Shown: positions 1 to 8,498 of the stretch, one piece after another
Layout of the letters: each line of letters begins with the position of its first letter
How positions within the stretch are numbered: position 1 is the first letter of the stretch
Assembly: GCF_021654795.1 (NCBI RefSeq)
Contig: NZ_AP025344.1
Location: 62,001-126,000, forward strand
Source of the DNA: Paenibacillus dendritiformis
Lineage (GTDB): Bacteria; Bacillota; Bacilli; Paenibacillales; Paenibacillaceae
Length of the DNA: 64,000 nucleotides
Reading direction: 5' to 3'
Made by a program: the position numbers and the translations under genes
Notes under the pieces: model-generated
Told to the model about the DNA's origin: nothing
What the model saw: only the letters and a program-made list of their open reading frames with translations
Database searches by the model: none

Positions 1-320
1 GAATAGCCGGACGCTATCCTCCTCTGTCCTATCAAGGAGCTGACTGACGGTGGGCTTCTTGTACAGCAGGGGATGGTTCCTTTGTTGATGAATCGGAAAT
101 CCATGCAGTTGCAGATTGTATGCGAGGGCCTTCCGCTTATGCGGCTGGCCCTTGCTGCGTTGGGTTGAAGCGCTCTCGATCCGTCCCGGTTTCTCTCCAT
201 GCGCCTGTGTCGCTTCAATTGTCTCTTCGCCAGAAGCCATGAAATGGTTCGGTCTTGGGCATTCTAAGGAGGCAGGCCCTGGCTCCCGTCCGATGAAAAC
301 GGTTCTAATTCGCCGGCATA
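1..320. other. Window-edge region, no supported gene
   Basis: All frames are broken by stops or give short peptides of unconvincing composition. An open frame at 116-328 has no clear ribosome binding site and resembles no family I know. The tail of a preceding gene may end in the first tens of bases, but its product cannot be identified. Confidence 0.4.
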
Positions 321-329
321 TGGTATAAT
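321..329 (+). promoter_or_regulatory. Extended -10 promoter of the mgtC-like gene
   Basis: The sequence TGGTATAAT is a perfect extended -10 element about 40 bases upstream of the ATG at 369. The -35 region is weak, as is common for extended -10 promoters. Confidence 0.5.
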
Positions 330-368
330 ATACATATTGTTGGGAGAGGAAGGGCAAGGTGATGGCAG

Positions 369-1184
369 ATGACTCCTGCGGATATTTCTCTGGTTGATGT
401 GGTGCTTCGCATGGTGCTGGCCGTCGTGCTGGGCGGCTTCATCGGGTTGGAGCGCGAGAAGCGAAGCCAGGCCGCCGGCCTGCGCACGCATATGCTGGTT
501 AGTCTCGGGTCGGCGCTTGTCATGCTGATCTCGGTGTACGGATTTCCCGTTCTCGACGGGCGGGACAAGGCGCAGGTCGATGTGGCCCGGATCGCGGCCC
601 AGGTGGTCAGCGGCGTCGGGTTCCTCGGCGCGGGAACGATTATTCGCAATGGCACCAGCGTGAAGGGGCTGACGACGGCCGCTTCGCTGTGGGTTTCCGC
701 TGCGATCGGGCTCGCCTGCGGCTCGGGCTTCATTACGGCGGCGCTGCTCGGATGCGGGTTATCGCTGGTCGCGCTGTGGGTGTTGAATCAGTATGATATC
801 AAAAACCGGGTCGCTCACCGTCTTCATCTGTTGGAGATTATCGCCGACGAACGGGAAGGCTGGCTCACCGCGATGACGAAGGAAGTCGAGGCTCAGGGCA
901 TGTCTGTGCGCAGCTTCCGGATGCATGCCGTGTCCGCTGCACGGGGCAAGATCTGGACTCGATGGCTGCAGCCGGAACGGGAAGAAGCAAGCGCTTCCGA
1001 AGAGCCCGATGATGCGGGAGGAAGCGATGAGGAGGAGCCTGATTCTGCGAGTGAGGCGGCCGCTTCCGGCCGCTATGTGCGCATCGAGCTGAAGGTATTG
1101 GCCGAGGACATGAAGTCGCTCGCCGCGTGCTCCGAGCTGCTTCTCGCGAAGGAAGGCGTTCGGGATGTGCGGCTTGTGTCCTGA
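369..1184 (+). CDS. MgtC/SapB family membrane protein
   Basis: A 271-residue protein. Residues 1-145 hold four to five membrane segments with the conserved family features: a GFIGLERE motif near residue 25 and the GVGFLGAGTI signature near residue 90. The soluble C-terminal part ends in an ACT-like fold. MgtC-type proteins act in the inner membrane in magnesium homeostasis and ATPase modulation; the exact substrate of this clade is not established. An odd feature is an acidic, low-complexity insertion of about 30 residues (roughly 200-230, rich in E, D, S and A) in the C-terminal domain. The start is the ATG at 369, preceded by AAGGTG. It is monocistronic, with a 220-base gap before smpB. Confidence 0.85.
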   Translation: MTPADISLVDVVLRMVLAVVLGGFIGLEREKRSQAAGLRTHMLVSLGSALVMLISVYGFPVLDGRDKAQVDVARIAAQVVSGVGFLGAGTIIRNGTSVKGLTTAASLWVSAAIGLACGSGFITAALLGCGLSLVALWVLNQYDIKNRVAHRLHLLEIIADEREGWLTAMTKEVEAQGMSVRSFRMHAVSAARGKIWTRWLQPEREEASASEEPDDAGGSDEEEPDSASEAAASGRYVRIELKVLAEDMKSLAACSELLLAKEGVRDVRLVS

Positions 1185-1259
1185 GGTGTTTGTTTTGGTT
1201 GCGCGGAGGAATGATTTGTTTTGCGAGTGTCGAAGTTCGGGAATGGCGGCGGTATCGGC

Positions 1260-1289
1260 TTGAGTCGGATGGGGCTTTTTTGATACAAT
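1260..1289 (+). promoter_or_regulatory. Probable sigma-A promoter of smpB
   Basis: TTGAGT and TACAAT are separated by 18 bases, about 115 bases upstream of the smpB start. The fit is reasonable but not perfect. Confidence 0.4.
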
Positions 1290-1404
1290 ATAGTTCTAGT
1301 CCGATTGCTGTCCTGCCGGCATCTGCGCTTCCTGAAGGAAGGGGTGCGGCGGAGCGGGAAGCCGAATTGGACTCATCACTGTCGTGCGTTGGAGGTCGTC
1401 GATC

Positions 1405-1878
1405 ATGGGGAAAAAGACCGATGGCAAGGTATTGGCTCAAAATAAAAAGGCGTCCCATGATTATTTCATTGAGGACACCTATGAGGCCGGCATGGTGCTG
1501 ACGGGTACCGAGATTAAGTCCCTCCGGCTGGGCAAGGCGAACATCGCCGATGCGTTCGCTACGATTCGGAACGGCGAAGTATTCGTGCACAATATGCACA
1601 TCAGCCCGTTCGAGCAGGGCAACCGGTTCAATCCGACGGATCCGACCCGGGCGCGCAAGCTGCTGCTTCATAAGGAGCAGATCAGCAAGCTGATCGGCTT
1701 GACGAAGCAGGAAGGCTATACGCTGGTGCCGCTTAAAATCTATGTGCGCAACGGCTATGCGAAGCTGCTGATTGGTCTGGGACGCGGGAAGAAGAATTAC
1801 GACAAGCGCGAAGCGGCCGCCAAGCGCGATGCGCAGCGCGAGATTCAGCGGGCCCTGCGGGAGAAGCAGAAGTATTGA
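1405..1878 (+). CDS. smpB: SsrA-binding protein SmpB
   Basis: A 157-residue SmpB, the usual family length. It begins [16 protein letters not shown], carries the [16 protein letters not shown] core motif, and ends in the basic, Lys/Arg-rich tail that enters the ribosomal decoding site. SmpB binds tmRNA and is required for trans-translation, which frees stalled ribosomes. The start is the ATG at 1405, with GGAGG at 1391-1395; an upstream in-frame GTG at 1384 lies before that site and is unlikely. The partner RNA gene ssrA follows at 2095, so both parts of the system are adjacent on the same strand. Confidence 0.97.
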   Translation: MGKKTDGKVLAQNKKASHDYFIEDTYEAGMVLTGTEIKSLRLGKANIADAFATIRNGEVFVHNMHISPFEQGNRFNPTDPTRARKLLLHKEQISKLIGLTKQEGYTLVPLKIYVRNGYAKLLIGLGRGKKNYDKREAAAKRDAQREIQRALREKQKY

Positions 1879-1955
1879 GCGGTGTCGGCAGGATGGACAC
1901 TATCCAGTCTTCTCCCTCCTTGGCAAGAAGTGAATACCCATTGTGGCCTGATTTA

Positions 1956-1964
1956 TGGTATACT
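1956..1964 (+). promoter_or_regulatory. Extended -10 promoter candidate for ssrA
   Basis: TGGTATACT is an extended -10 element about 130 bases before the mature tmRNA 5' end, implying a precursor trimmed by RNase P. No strong -35 is seen. Confidence 0.35.
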
Positions 1965-2094
1965 TAATGCATCGGCCGTATCGGTTCCGGTGGAGCTGGG
2001 CGGACGATGAAATGCAATGCACCGATGTCTCGACATCTTAATCCGAGACGGACTACCCCTTGGGGTGAAGCCTCGTACGCTTCGCTTCGACTAT

Positions 2095-2461
2095 GGGGGC
2101 GTTCTTGGATTCGACGGGGATAGTTCGAGCATGGGTAGCGGGTAGTGGGGACGCGTCCGCTTCAACAACGCTAACGCCAAATTTAAACGGCAAACAACAA
2201 ACTTCTTACGCATTGGCAGCTTAATAACCTGCTAGCGTGCTTCTACCCTGCATCGCCCATGTGCCGGGATAGGGGCTCAACTTCAGTGGGATACGCCGCG
2301 TAGTCTCCGCCTGGGGCTAACGGAAGAAGACAATCAGGCTGACCTGTGAGAGAGCCGGTTACAGGGCGTTCCCGCGGGTGACATCAAAACTGTGACTACA
2401 CCCGTAGAAGCCTGTGTGGCGTTATCTTCGGACAGGGGTTCGAATCCCCTCGCCTCCACCA
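2095..2461 (+). ncRNA. ssrA: tmRNA (transfer-messenger RNA)
   Basis: The 5' end (GGGGGC, 2095-2100) pairs with GCCTCC (2452-2457) to form the tRNA-like acceptor stem, followed by A and an encoded CCA at 2459-2461. The 5' TTCGACGGGGAT segment and the 3' T-arm GGGGTTCGAATCCCC are hallmark tmRNA elements. The mRNA-like part ends at the TAA at 2222-2224, and the reading frame before it gives a tag ending GKQQTSYALAA. The resume codon lies around 2170-2185 but is not certain. tmRNA, with SmpB, tags incomplete proteins for Clp proteases. The length of about 367 bases is normal. The 3' end has served as an insertion target (see the copies near 3.7, 8.25 and 10.63 kb). Confidence 0.97.
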
Positions 2462-2468
2462 TCAGGAA

Positions 2469-2495
2469 AGCCGACCGCGTGAGGTCGGCTTTTTT
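2469..2495 (+). terminator. ssrA terminator
   Basis: A perfect 8-bp stem (AGCCGACC / GGTCGGCT) with a 6-base loop is followed by six T residues, starting 8 bases after the tmRNA CCA. Confidence 0.93.
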
Positions 2496-2901
2496 GCATC
2501 TTCATGTCATTAAAAAGTTAGGCAAATTTTTAATGATTTCGCCAATTCCTCAAATGTGAATTTGTGGTTTACCATGTCTAATTGATAGGATTCTTTTGAA
2601 GTACAATGAAGGAGCGGGACAGTATAGAGATAACCCCCCACCTTGGAGAATTTGAACAAGTTCTAGAAGAACACTCACAGCGTATTTATTTTGAGGGAAA
2701 GAAGCTTGTGAAATATACAAATAAAAAGAATACTTCGAAGAGATGATACACGAAGGAAGGATCGGCCTTTTCGAAGCGTATAATATAATCCCAGTCATTT
2801 AAATTTGGGACGAGAGAAGGGCAAAATATTTGAAAAAAATGAAGCTTAGGGACCAAAAAGCTCGTAATATGTGGTAATATGTAGAAAAGGGGGAGAGAGT
2901 T
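2496..2901. other. AT-rich gap at start of the inserted region
   Basis: About 400 AT-rich bases with no convincing gene. A minus-strand open frame at 2550-2798 lacks a ribosome binding site and recognisable content. The promoter of the lipoprotein gene presumably lies in the last 100 bases, but no clear -35/-10 pair could be assigned. Confidence 0.4.
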
Positions 2902-3513
2902 TTGAGAAAGACTAGTTTAGGAGTTCTACTTTTGGCACTGTTATTACTGGTTACTGCATGTGGAGGTGCTACGTCTACATCAACAGGAACGCAGAATGCT
3001 AATACTTCTGTGAAGGATCAGAGCCCTGCAGAGAACGTAAATAATGAGCAAACAGGTGACGCTGTTACAGCAGAACCGACTAAGGAGCCTGAAGAGCCGA
3101 AAGAGGTTGTTTACAAAGTAGGGGACAAGTTCAAATTGGGCAATTGGGAAGTTGTACTGGACTCCTTTGAATTCAATCAAAAAGTCAGTGATGAATACTT
3201 TTCTTCTAGTGCGGACGAGGGCAATAAGTTTTTAATTTTAAATTATACGGTTACTAATGAAGGAACGGAAGCAGACAACTTTACATCAATGATTGGCGGA
3301 GTCGAAATGAAAGCGATATTTAAGGACAAATATGAGTATAAATATTCGCTCACGATGATAGATAAAGACCTTGGCAAAGAACGTATTAAGCCATTATCTT
3401 CAAAAACCGGATTTGTTGTAATGGAAGTTCCTGACACAGTAGTTGAATCAGAAGATGGTTTGATTCTGAAGCTGGCAAAAGATAAGGACAAGGCCACAAT
3501 TAATTTAAGATAG
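2902..3513 (+). CDS. DUF4352-type lipoprotein
   Basis: A 203-residue secreted lipoprotein. A signal peptide ends in the lipobox LVTAC with the lipidated cysteine at residue 20, followed by a Thr/Glu-rich linker (about 25-68). The domain beginning YKVGDKFKLGNWEVVLDSF resembles the DUF4352 immunoglobulin-like fold found in Firmicute lipoproteins, whose function is generally unknown. The start is a TTG at 2902, chosen for the strong GGGGGAG upstream and the immediate signal sequence. The gene is clearly AT-richer than smpB and lies between ssrA and its first decayed copy, consistent with acquired cargo. A strong terminator follows. Confidence 0.8.
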   Translation: MRKTSLGVLLLALLLLVTACGGATSTSTGTQNANTSVKDQSPAENVNNEQTGDAVTAEPTKEPEEPKEVVYKVGDKFKLGNWEVVLDSFEFNQKVSDEYFSSSADEGNKFLILNYTVTNEGTEADNFTSMIGGVEMKAIFKDKYEYKYSLTMIDKDLGKERIKPLSSKTGFVVMEVPDTVVESEDGLILKLAKDKDKATINLR

Positions 3514-3539
3514 CTGAAGTTGCCACTGTATGAAAGAAA

Positions 3540-3582
3540 CTGCAAGCGTAAGGGATTTCTCCCTAGGGCTTGCAGTTTTTTT
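3540..3582 (+). terminator. Terminator of the lipoprotein gene
   Basis: CTGCAAGC (3540-3547) and GCTTGCAG (3568-3575) form a perfect stem followed by seven T residues. Confidence 0.85.
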
Positions 3583-3686
3583 GAGAGTTCTATCGCTTCA
3601 AAGAAACCTGCATCCCTCTTTCGTTCACTAGTGAATCTATCATGCTAAGGAAGGGGAACGAGATCTGTAATAGGAATAATTTATCT

Positions 3687-3789
3687 ATCAAATCTGTGAA
3701 TACACCCGTAGACACCTATGTGGCGTTGCCTTCGGACAGGGGTTCAACTTCCCTCGCCAAAAGCCCGACCTCATACGGTTTGGGCTTTT
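3687..3789 (+). repeat. Decayed copy of the ssrA 3' end (att-like copy A)
   Basis: Bases 3687-3758 align without gaps to tmRNA bases 2383-2454 with about eleven differences in 72 (my count), including the shared stretch TTCGGACAGGGGTTC. The copy stops just before the final acceptor bases and CCA. It runs straight into a hairpin (AAAAGCCC 3759-3766 / GGGCTTTT 3782-3789) at the place where ssrA has its terminator. This is what remains when an element that integrates at a tmRNA gene leaves a displaced 3' end. It cannot be a functional tmRNA because the 5' half is missing. Confidence 0.8.
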
Positions 3790-4111
3790 GTTGTGTCTGG
3801 AATTATCGTTATCCCCTACATACTTGTCTGTCGATTCGCGCTTATTCCATAGTATGATTTGGGTATCATCCATATGGCTCCAACTATTTCACTATATATG
3901 GAAAATAATGTTGTAAGTGAGCTGGTTCACGTGAAGTCGTGAAGGACTGAAGAAGACAGGAGGTTCGATGGTACGCAGGGAATGGGCGATTTCACCGCGT
4001 GGAAGGGAGCTAACGGACAGGCATGCCGTTTTAATAAAGTGTTTCCGGGCGAAAGTCCATTTTTTCTCGACGTGTTTTCTTTAGCTTTTCTTTGACCAAC
4101 TTAGGTCTCCC
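3790..4111. other. Noncoding stretch, possibly structured
   Basis: No supported open frame. The part at about 3900-4060 is purine-rich, with several short complementary segments (for example GGTTCACGTGAA and a GGCATGCC palindrome) and looks more like part of an RNA or mobile-element end than a gene. I could not assign it to a family. Confidence 0.3.
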
Positions 4112-4165
4112 TTGACATCCTTGAAATGCATGCTACTATTAAACAGACAGGCAGTCGGTCGGTTA
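4112..4165 (+). promoter_or_regulatory. tetR promoter with probable autoregulatory operator
   Basis: TTGACA (4112-4117) and TACTAT (4134-4139) are 16 bases apart, a good sigma-A promoter. Directly downstream, around the transcription start, 4144-4163 holds an ACAGACAGGCAGTCGGT stretch with imperfect dyad symmetry. That is where a TetR-family protein would bind to repress itself. The operator assignment is inference. Confidence 0.55.
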
Positions 4166-4181
4166 TTAAGGGGGTACAAAA

Positions 4182-4829
4182 ATGAGAGTTGTAAAACAAG
4201 CGGAGGAACGCAGGAACGAAATACTTGATGCGGCAGACGAGCTTTTCGGCCAGAAGGGCTTTGACGGGACAAGTACAAACGATATTCTTGAGAAGGTCGG
4301 AATTGCGCGGGGAACCTTGTATCATCACTTCAAGTCGAAGGAGGATATTATGGACGCGCTGATTGAACGGTATAGTGTCCGTCTTTTGGGTGCGGCGCGG
4401 GAAGTTGCCGCAGATAAGAGCATCCCCGTCGTCGAGCGCATTATCCGCGTCGTTATGGCACTAAATATAAGCGGCGGAAGCAGCAACGAGATTATGGAGC
4501 ACATTCATAAGTCGCAGAACGCGCTTATGCATCAGAAAATACAAACGGTCATCATCAACGGCGTTCCGCCACTACTGACAGAAATCATCCGCGAGGGCAT
4601 TGAGCAGGGAATGTTCAACACACCGTTTCCGTATGAGTGCATGGAAATGGTTGTGATTTATGCGAATACTGTTTTTGATGATGATATGGTTCAAATGACA
4701 GACGACGAGCGCGCTTCTCGCATGCAGGCTTTTGTTTTCAACGTTGAAAGGCTCCTTGGCGCCCAAAGCGGAAGTCTTATGCACGTAGTGCGGATGTTTG
4801 GCGACAAAAACGGAGGAAGTCATGAATAA
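4182..4829 (+). CDS. TetR/AcrR family transcriptional regulator
   Basis: A 215-residue regulator. Residues 8-55 form the TetR-type DNA-binding domain, with the recognition helix in GIARGTLYHHFKSKEDIMD; the rest is a helical ligand-binding and dimerisation domain of unknown ligand. RBS AAGGGGG precedes the ATG. It is followed by a relic of an MFS transporter that overlaps its last codons, then by an FtsX-type permease and an ABC ATPase on the same strand, which it probably controls. The original partner may have been the MFS pump, as the ATG of the relic overlaps the regulator stop. Confidence 0.88.
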   Translation: MRVVKQAEERRNEILDAADELFGQKGFDGTSTNDILEKVGIARGTLYHHFKSKEDIMDALIERYSVRLLGAAREVAADKSIPVVERIIRVVMALNISGGSSNEIMEHIHKSQNALMHQKIQTVIINGVPPLLTEIIREGIEQGMFNTPFPYECMEMVVIYANTVFDDDMVQMTDDERASRMQAFVFNVERLLGAQSGSLMHVVRMFGDKNGGSHE

Positions 4830-4990
4830 TTCTGGAAAGACATTAAGAAGTTTCTTCTTTTGTGGTCGGGGCCGTTTTTTCAGCAATAGGAAGCGGGCTT
4901 ACGTCGGTCGGGCTTGGGATTTATGTTTTCAAGCAGACGGGAAAGGCATCGGCCATGGCACTTGTAACTGAAATCGGTCAAAAAGCTTGA
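4822..4990 (+). pseudogene. MFS transporter remnant (frameshifted, internally deleted)
   Basis: The ATG at 4822 overlaps the tetR stop and gives MNNSGKTLRS. After a one-base frame change, the reading continues LLLWSGPFFSAIGSGLTS and then VGLGIYVFKQTGKASAMALV. This is the typical first membrane segment and loop of a major facilitator drug transporter. The frame then ends after about ten more residues, so more than 300 residues are missing. It marks a deletion or recombination between tetR and the permease gene. Confidence 0.75.
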
Positions 4991-5005
4991 AAACAGAGGT
5001 GACTT

Positions 5006-7324
5006 ATGTACTACAGGATAATCCGCAATGACATGTCAAGGAGCAAAGTAATTACGGTGGCAACCATGATATTCGTGACTGCCGCGGCTATGCTGGTTTC
5101 GCTTGCGGCAATCCTTGTCGTCAATCTTGCGGGCGCGCTGGATATGCTTATGACACAGGCGAAAACTCCGCATTTTATGCAGATGCATTCAGGTGATATC
5201 AATCCGGTACGGCTGAAGGCTTTTGCGGAGCGGCATCACAATGTCGAAGAATTTCAGGTGCTTGAATTGATTAATATGGACGGATCACAAATTCGGTTTG
5301 GCGATCGTTCTCTTGCGAATAGTGTTCAGGACAATGGGCTTAGCATTCAGAGCGAGAAGTTCGATTATCTCCTTGATCTTGACGGTAATGTCATCAACGT
5401 ATCCGACGGCGAGCTTTATGTTCCAGTAAGTTATATGAGAGATAACATCACTAAGGTCGGCGACCAGGCCGTAATAGGCGGGAAGCAATTTACTGTTGCG
5501 GGTTTTCTTCGCGATTCGCAGATGAATTCCATGCTAGCCTCTTCCAAAAGATTTCTGATCAGTAAAAATGATTTCGAGGAGCTAACAAGTGTTGGAAATA
5601 TAGAGTATCTGATCGAGTTTAGATTAAAAGACGTGTCGAAGCTCAGCGAATTCGAAACGGCTTATGCTTCCGCGGGCCTTGAAGCGAACGGACCCACGGT
5701 TACATATCCGCTTTTCAAAACGATGAACGCACTTTCCGACGGGATGATGATTGGGGTAATCTTTCTGGTAAGCGTGCTTGTCGTTGCGGTCGCATTGATG
5801 TGCATACGCTTCACACTCCTTGCGAAAATCGAAGACGACTACCGCGAAATCGGCGTGATGAAGGCGATAGGGCTGCGTGTTGCCGACATAAAGAAGATTT
5901 ATTTGGCCAAATACGCGGCGATTGCGGCAACTGGTTGTCTTCTCGGTTTTGCGCTGTCGTTCGTGTTCAGAGGCATGCTTCTTGAAAATATCCGGCTTTA
6001 TATGGGGGAAAGCGAAAATTCTTTTCTTGCCTTGTTGTTCGGAATCAGCGGCATATCGCTAGTATTCCTTGCCATCACGGCCTATGTAAGCGGAGTGCTG
6101 CGACGCTTTCGGACAATATCAGCCGCCGAAGCCATTCGGTTCGGGGCCTCACGGGAAAAAAACGGGGGCGCGCAGCGTTTGAACCTTAGCGGCAACAGGC
6201 TGTTCAACACGAATATGTTTCTCGGTGTCAAGGATGTTCTCGCAAGGAAAAGACTTTACGCTACCATGCTTGCCGTGCTTGTGATGTCGGCATTTATCAT
6301 CATTGTTCCGCAGAACCTCTACAACACGATTTCCTCGGAAGAATTTATTAAATATATGGGGATAGGCAACAGCGATATACGCATAGACATTCAGCAGACC
6401 GACAATATTTCTGAAAAAGCCGCTGAAGTCATAAAAACGATGCGCAGCGATAATGCCATTTCAAAGTATGCCGTGCTTGCGACAAAAACCTTTAATGCAA
6501 AGATGGAGGACGGTTCGGAGAAAAGGTTAAAAATTGAGTTTGGCGACCACTCCATATTCCCGGTTGCCTATGCCGAGGGCAGAGCACCCGCCGCGGAAGA
6601 CGAAATTGCGCTCTCGATTCTTAACGCCGATGAATTGGACAAGAAGGTCGGCGATACCATGATTTTGGTGCTTGAGGGGGAGGAAAAAGATCTTACGGTC
6701 AGCGGCATTTATTCCGACATTACCAACGGAGGCAAGACCGCAAAGGCTCTGTTTACCGGCCATTCGGCGGATATGATGTGGTATGTGATCTCTGCGGAGC
6801 TGGCGGACCCCTCTCTTATCGACAGCAAGGTTTCGGAATATGCGGCCAGGTTTGATTACGCCAAGGTCTCGGACATTGAAGAATATATTGCGCAGACATA
6901 CGGCTCGACAATAAGCTCTGTCGGAAAGGCCTCCAATTCTGCACTTGTTGTCGCCCTGGTTATCACGGTGTTAGTAACCTTTTTGTTTATGAACATGCTC
7001 GTCGCAAAGGACAGATATTCCATTGCCGTTATGAAAGCGTTCGGTTTTACAAACTCGGATATTCAGGCGCAGTACATAACGCGTTCGACATTCGTTCTAG
7101 TTATTGGAGTCATTCTCGGTACGCTTCTGGCTAACACGCTCGGAGAGAGGCTTGCGGGCGCGGTGATCTCCTCCTTTGGGGCGTCGGCATTTCAGTTTAC
7201 GGTCAATCCGCTTGCTGCGTATTTTTTTAGTCCGCTGTTGCTGGTAGGCTCGGTTCTTATCGCGACGATCATCGGGACATTGCGTGCAGGGCAAATCAAA
7301 ATTTCCGAAAACATAAAGGGGTAG
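5006..7324 (+). CDS. FtsX-like ABC transporter permease, duplicated core
   Basis: A 772-residue membrane protein with two FtsX-type modules. Each has an N-terminal membrane helix (near residues 15-40 and 415-435), an extracytoplasmic domain (about 45-245 and 440-640), and three C-terminal helices (250-370 and 645-765). Typical motifs IGVMKAIGL and IAVMKAFGF follow the transmembrane helices. Such permeases pair with LolD/MacB-like ATPases in peptide or lipid export, resistance or sensing, not import. RBS AGAGGTG precedes the ATG. The ATPase gene begins 4 bases after the stop. The substrate is unknown; the upstream TetR gene suggests inducible detoxification. Confidence 0.88.
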   Translation: MYYRIIRNDMSRSKVITVATMIFVTAAAMLVSLAAILVVNLAGALDMLMTQAKTPHFMQMHSGDINPVRLKAFAERHHNVEEFQVLELINMDGSQIRFGDRSLANSVQDNGLSIQSEKFDYLLDLDGNVINVSDGELYVPVSYMRDNITKVGDQAVIGGKQFTVAGFLRDSQMNSMLASSKRFLISKNDFEELTSVGNIEYLIEFRLKDVSKLSEFETAYASAGLEANGPTVTYPLFKTMNALSDGMMIGVIFLVSVLVVAVALMCIRFTLLAKIEDDYREIGVMKAIGLRVADIKKIYLAKYAAIAATGCLLGFALSFVFRGMLLENIRLYMGESENSFLALLFGISGISLVFLAITAYVSGVLRRFRTISAAEAIRFGASREKNGGAQRLNLSGNRLFNTNMFLGVKDVLARKRLYATMLAVLVMSAFIIIVPQNLYNTISSEEFIKYMGIGNSDIRIDIQQTDNISEKAAEVIKTMRSDNAISKYAVLATKTFNAKMEDGSEKRLKIEFGDHSIFPVAYAEGRAPAAEDEIALSILNADELDKKVGDTMILVLEGEEKDLTVSGIYSDITNGGKTAKALFTGHSADMMWYVISAELADPSLIDSKVSEYAARFDYAKVSDIEEYIAQTYGSTISSVGKASNSALVVALVITVLVTFLFMNMLVAKDRYSIAVMKAFGFTNSDIQAQYITRSTFVLVIGVILGTLLANTLGERLAGAVISSFGASAFQFTVNPLAAYFFSPLLLVGSVLIATIIGTLRAGQIKISENIKG

Positions 7325-7328
7325 GCAG

Positions 7329-8087
7329 ATGAAGAAGATCGTTGTCGGTGATCAAATCATAAAATCCTTCGGCGAGGGTAATGAAAAGCGCAATGTTCTC
7401 GTCGGTGTGTCCGTTGAAATACACGAGGGCGAGTTCGTGGCGGTGATGGGTCCTTCGGGCTCGGGAAAATCAACGCTGATGTTTGCACTGAGCGGGATGG
7501 ATGGCGTTCAGGGCGGAAAAGTCATGGTCGACGGAAGGGATTTAGCGGAGATGGGGGAGAATGAGCTGGCAGATTTACGCAGAACCAAAATGGGATTTGT
7601 GTTCCAACAGCCGACGATGCTGAAAAGTCTGAATATCCTCGACAACATCATTCTTCCGTCCCTGCGGGGCAACCGGAAAAACGCCGTGAAAATAACGCAA
7701 AAGGCAAGAGCGCTTATGAAAAGGACAGGCATCGCGGAGCTGGAAAAGCGCGGCATTACACAGGTGTCGGGAGGTCAGCTTCAGCGTGCGGGAATATGCC
7801 GGGCGCTTATGAACAGCCCGAGAATCATCTTCGGGGATGAGCCTACGGGCGCGCTCAACTCCCAATCCGCGCAGGAGATCATGGACCTATTTTCCGAAAT
7901 CAACGCGGAGGGTACGGCGGTTATGCTTGTCACTCATGACGCCAAGGTTGCGGCCCGGACGGAGCGTATTATGTTTATGCGCGACGGAACCATCGCAAGC
8001 GAACTGAAGCTTTCGAAGTTCAACGGGACGGATATGGATGGCAGGATCGAGAAAGTAAGGGTGAAAATGAGGGAAATCGGAATATGA
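7329..8087 (+). CDS. ABC transporter ATP-binding protein (MacB/LolD-like)
   Basis: A 252-residue ATPase with Walker A GPSGSGKST (near residue 42), Q-loop VFQQP, signature VSGGQLQRAG, Walker B RIIFGDEPTGA and the switch His in VTHDAK. It is the energising subunit for the FtsX-like permease just upstream, with a 4-base gap, and would form a dimer on the inner face of the membrane. The signature has SGGQLQRAG where SGGQQQRVA is usual, a tolerated variation. No terminator follows directly; the next marker is the second ssrA-like copy near 8.25 kb. Confidence 0.93.
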   Translation: MKKIVVGDQIIKSFGEGNEKRNVLVGVSVEIHEGEFVAVMGPSGSGKSTLMFALSGMDGVQGGKVMVDGRDLAEMGENELADLRRTKMGFVFQQPTMLKSLNILDNIILPSLRGNRKNAVKITQKARALMKRTGIAELEKRGITQVSGGQLQRAGICRALMNSPRIIFGDEPTGALNSQSAQEIMDLFSEINAEGTAVMLVTHDAKVAARTERIMFMRDGTIASELKLSKFNGTDMDGRIEKVRVKMREIGI

Positions 8088-8242
8088 TTTGTTGTTTTGA
8101 AAAGCAAATGAAGTAACTATTGTCGTTGCAGACGTTGAGACCCTATATCTTGCGAGTACTTCTCGAAGACGACCTTGAATCGGTCGCAGGAATGTTTCGT
8201 GCCTAGTTGTAATGATCCGAGAATTTTCTAAGGCGTAACTCT

Positions 8243-8291
8243 TCGCCTCCGCCATTACTATCAGAAAAGCGACCGTGATAGGTCGTTTTTT
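8243..8291 (+). repeat. Decayed copy of the ssrA 3' end plus terminator (att-like copy B)
   Basis: TCGCCTCCGCCAT (8243-8255) matches the last bases of tmRNA with one change. After a short spacer comes the ssrA-like terminator, CAGAAAAGCGACC / GGTCGTTTTTT (stem 8269-8274 with 8281-8286). Similarity to the tmRNA further upstream is lost. Of the surrounding gene-free stretch (8088-8498), 8088-8242 holds nothing recognisable and 8292-8498 should contain the promoter of the SWIM gene. Confidence 0.65.
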
Positions 8292-8498
8292 GCGTTATAA
8301 GCCCTTGAACCTCTATCTACGAATGCCATCTGGGAAAACCTGCGGCGTATAGTTAACTTATCGCAATTTGTCAAGATTGTTATAATAAGAGTATGTTTTT
8401 AGTTCTTTGTTTACCATCAGAGAAGATAAATATTTCAATCACCTTTGTATCCAGTGTCATTAACAGCTAGTCCAATAAAGAGAAAGCAGGTGAACAAA

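Noticed and set aside
3890-4080. Group II intron end or retron
   Set aside because: No domain V-like hairpin or reverse transcriptase is present; resemblance is only in base composition.
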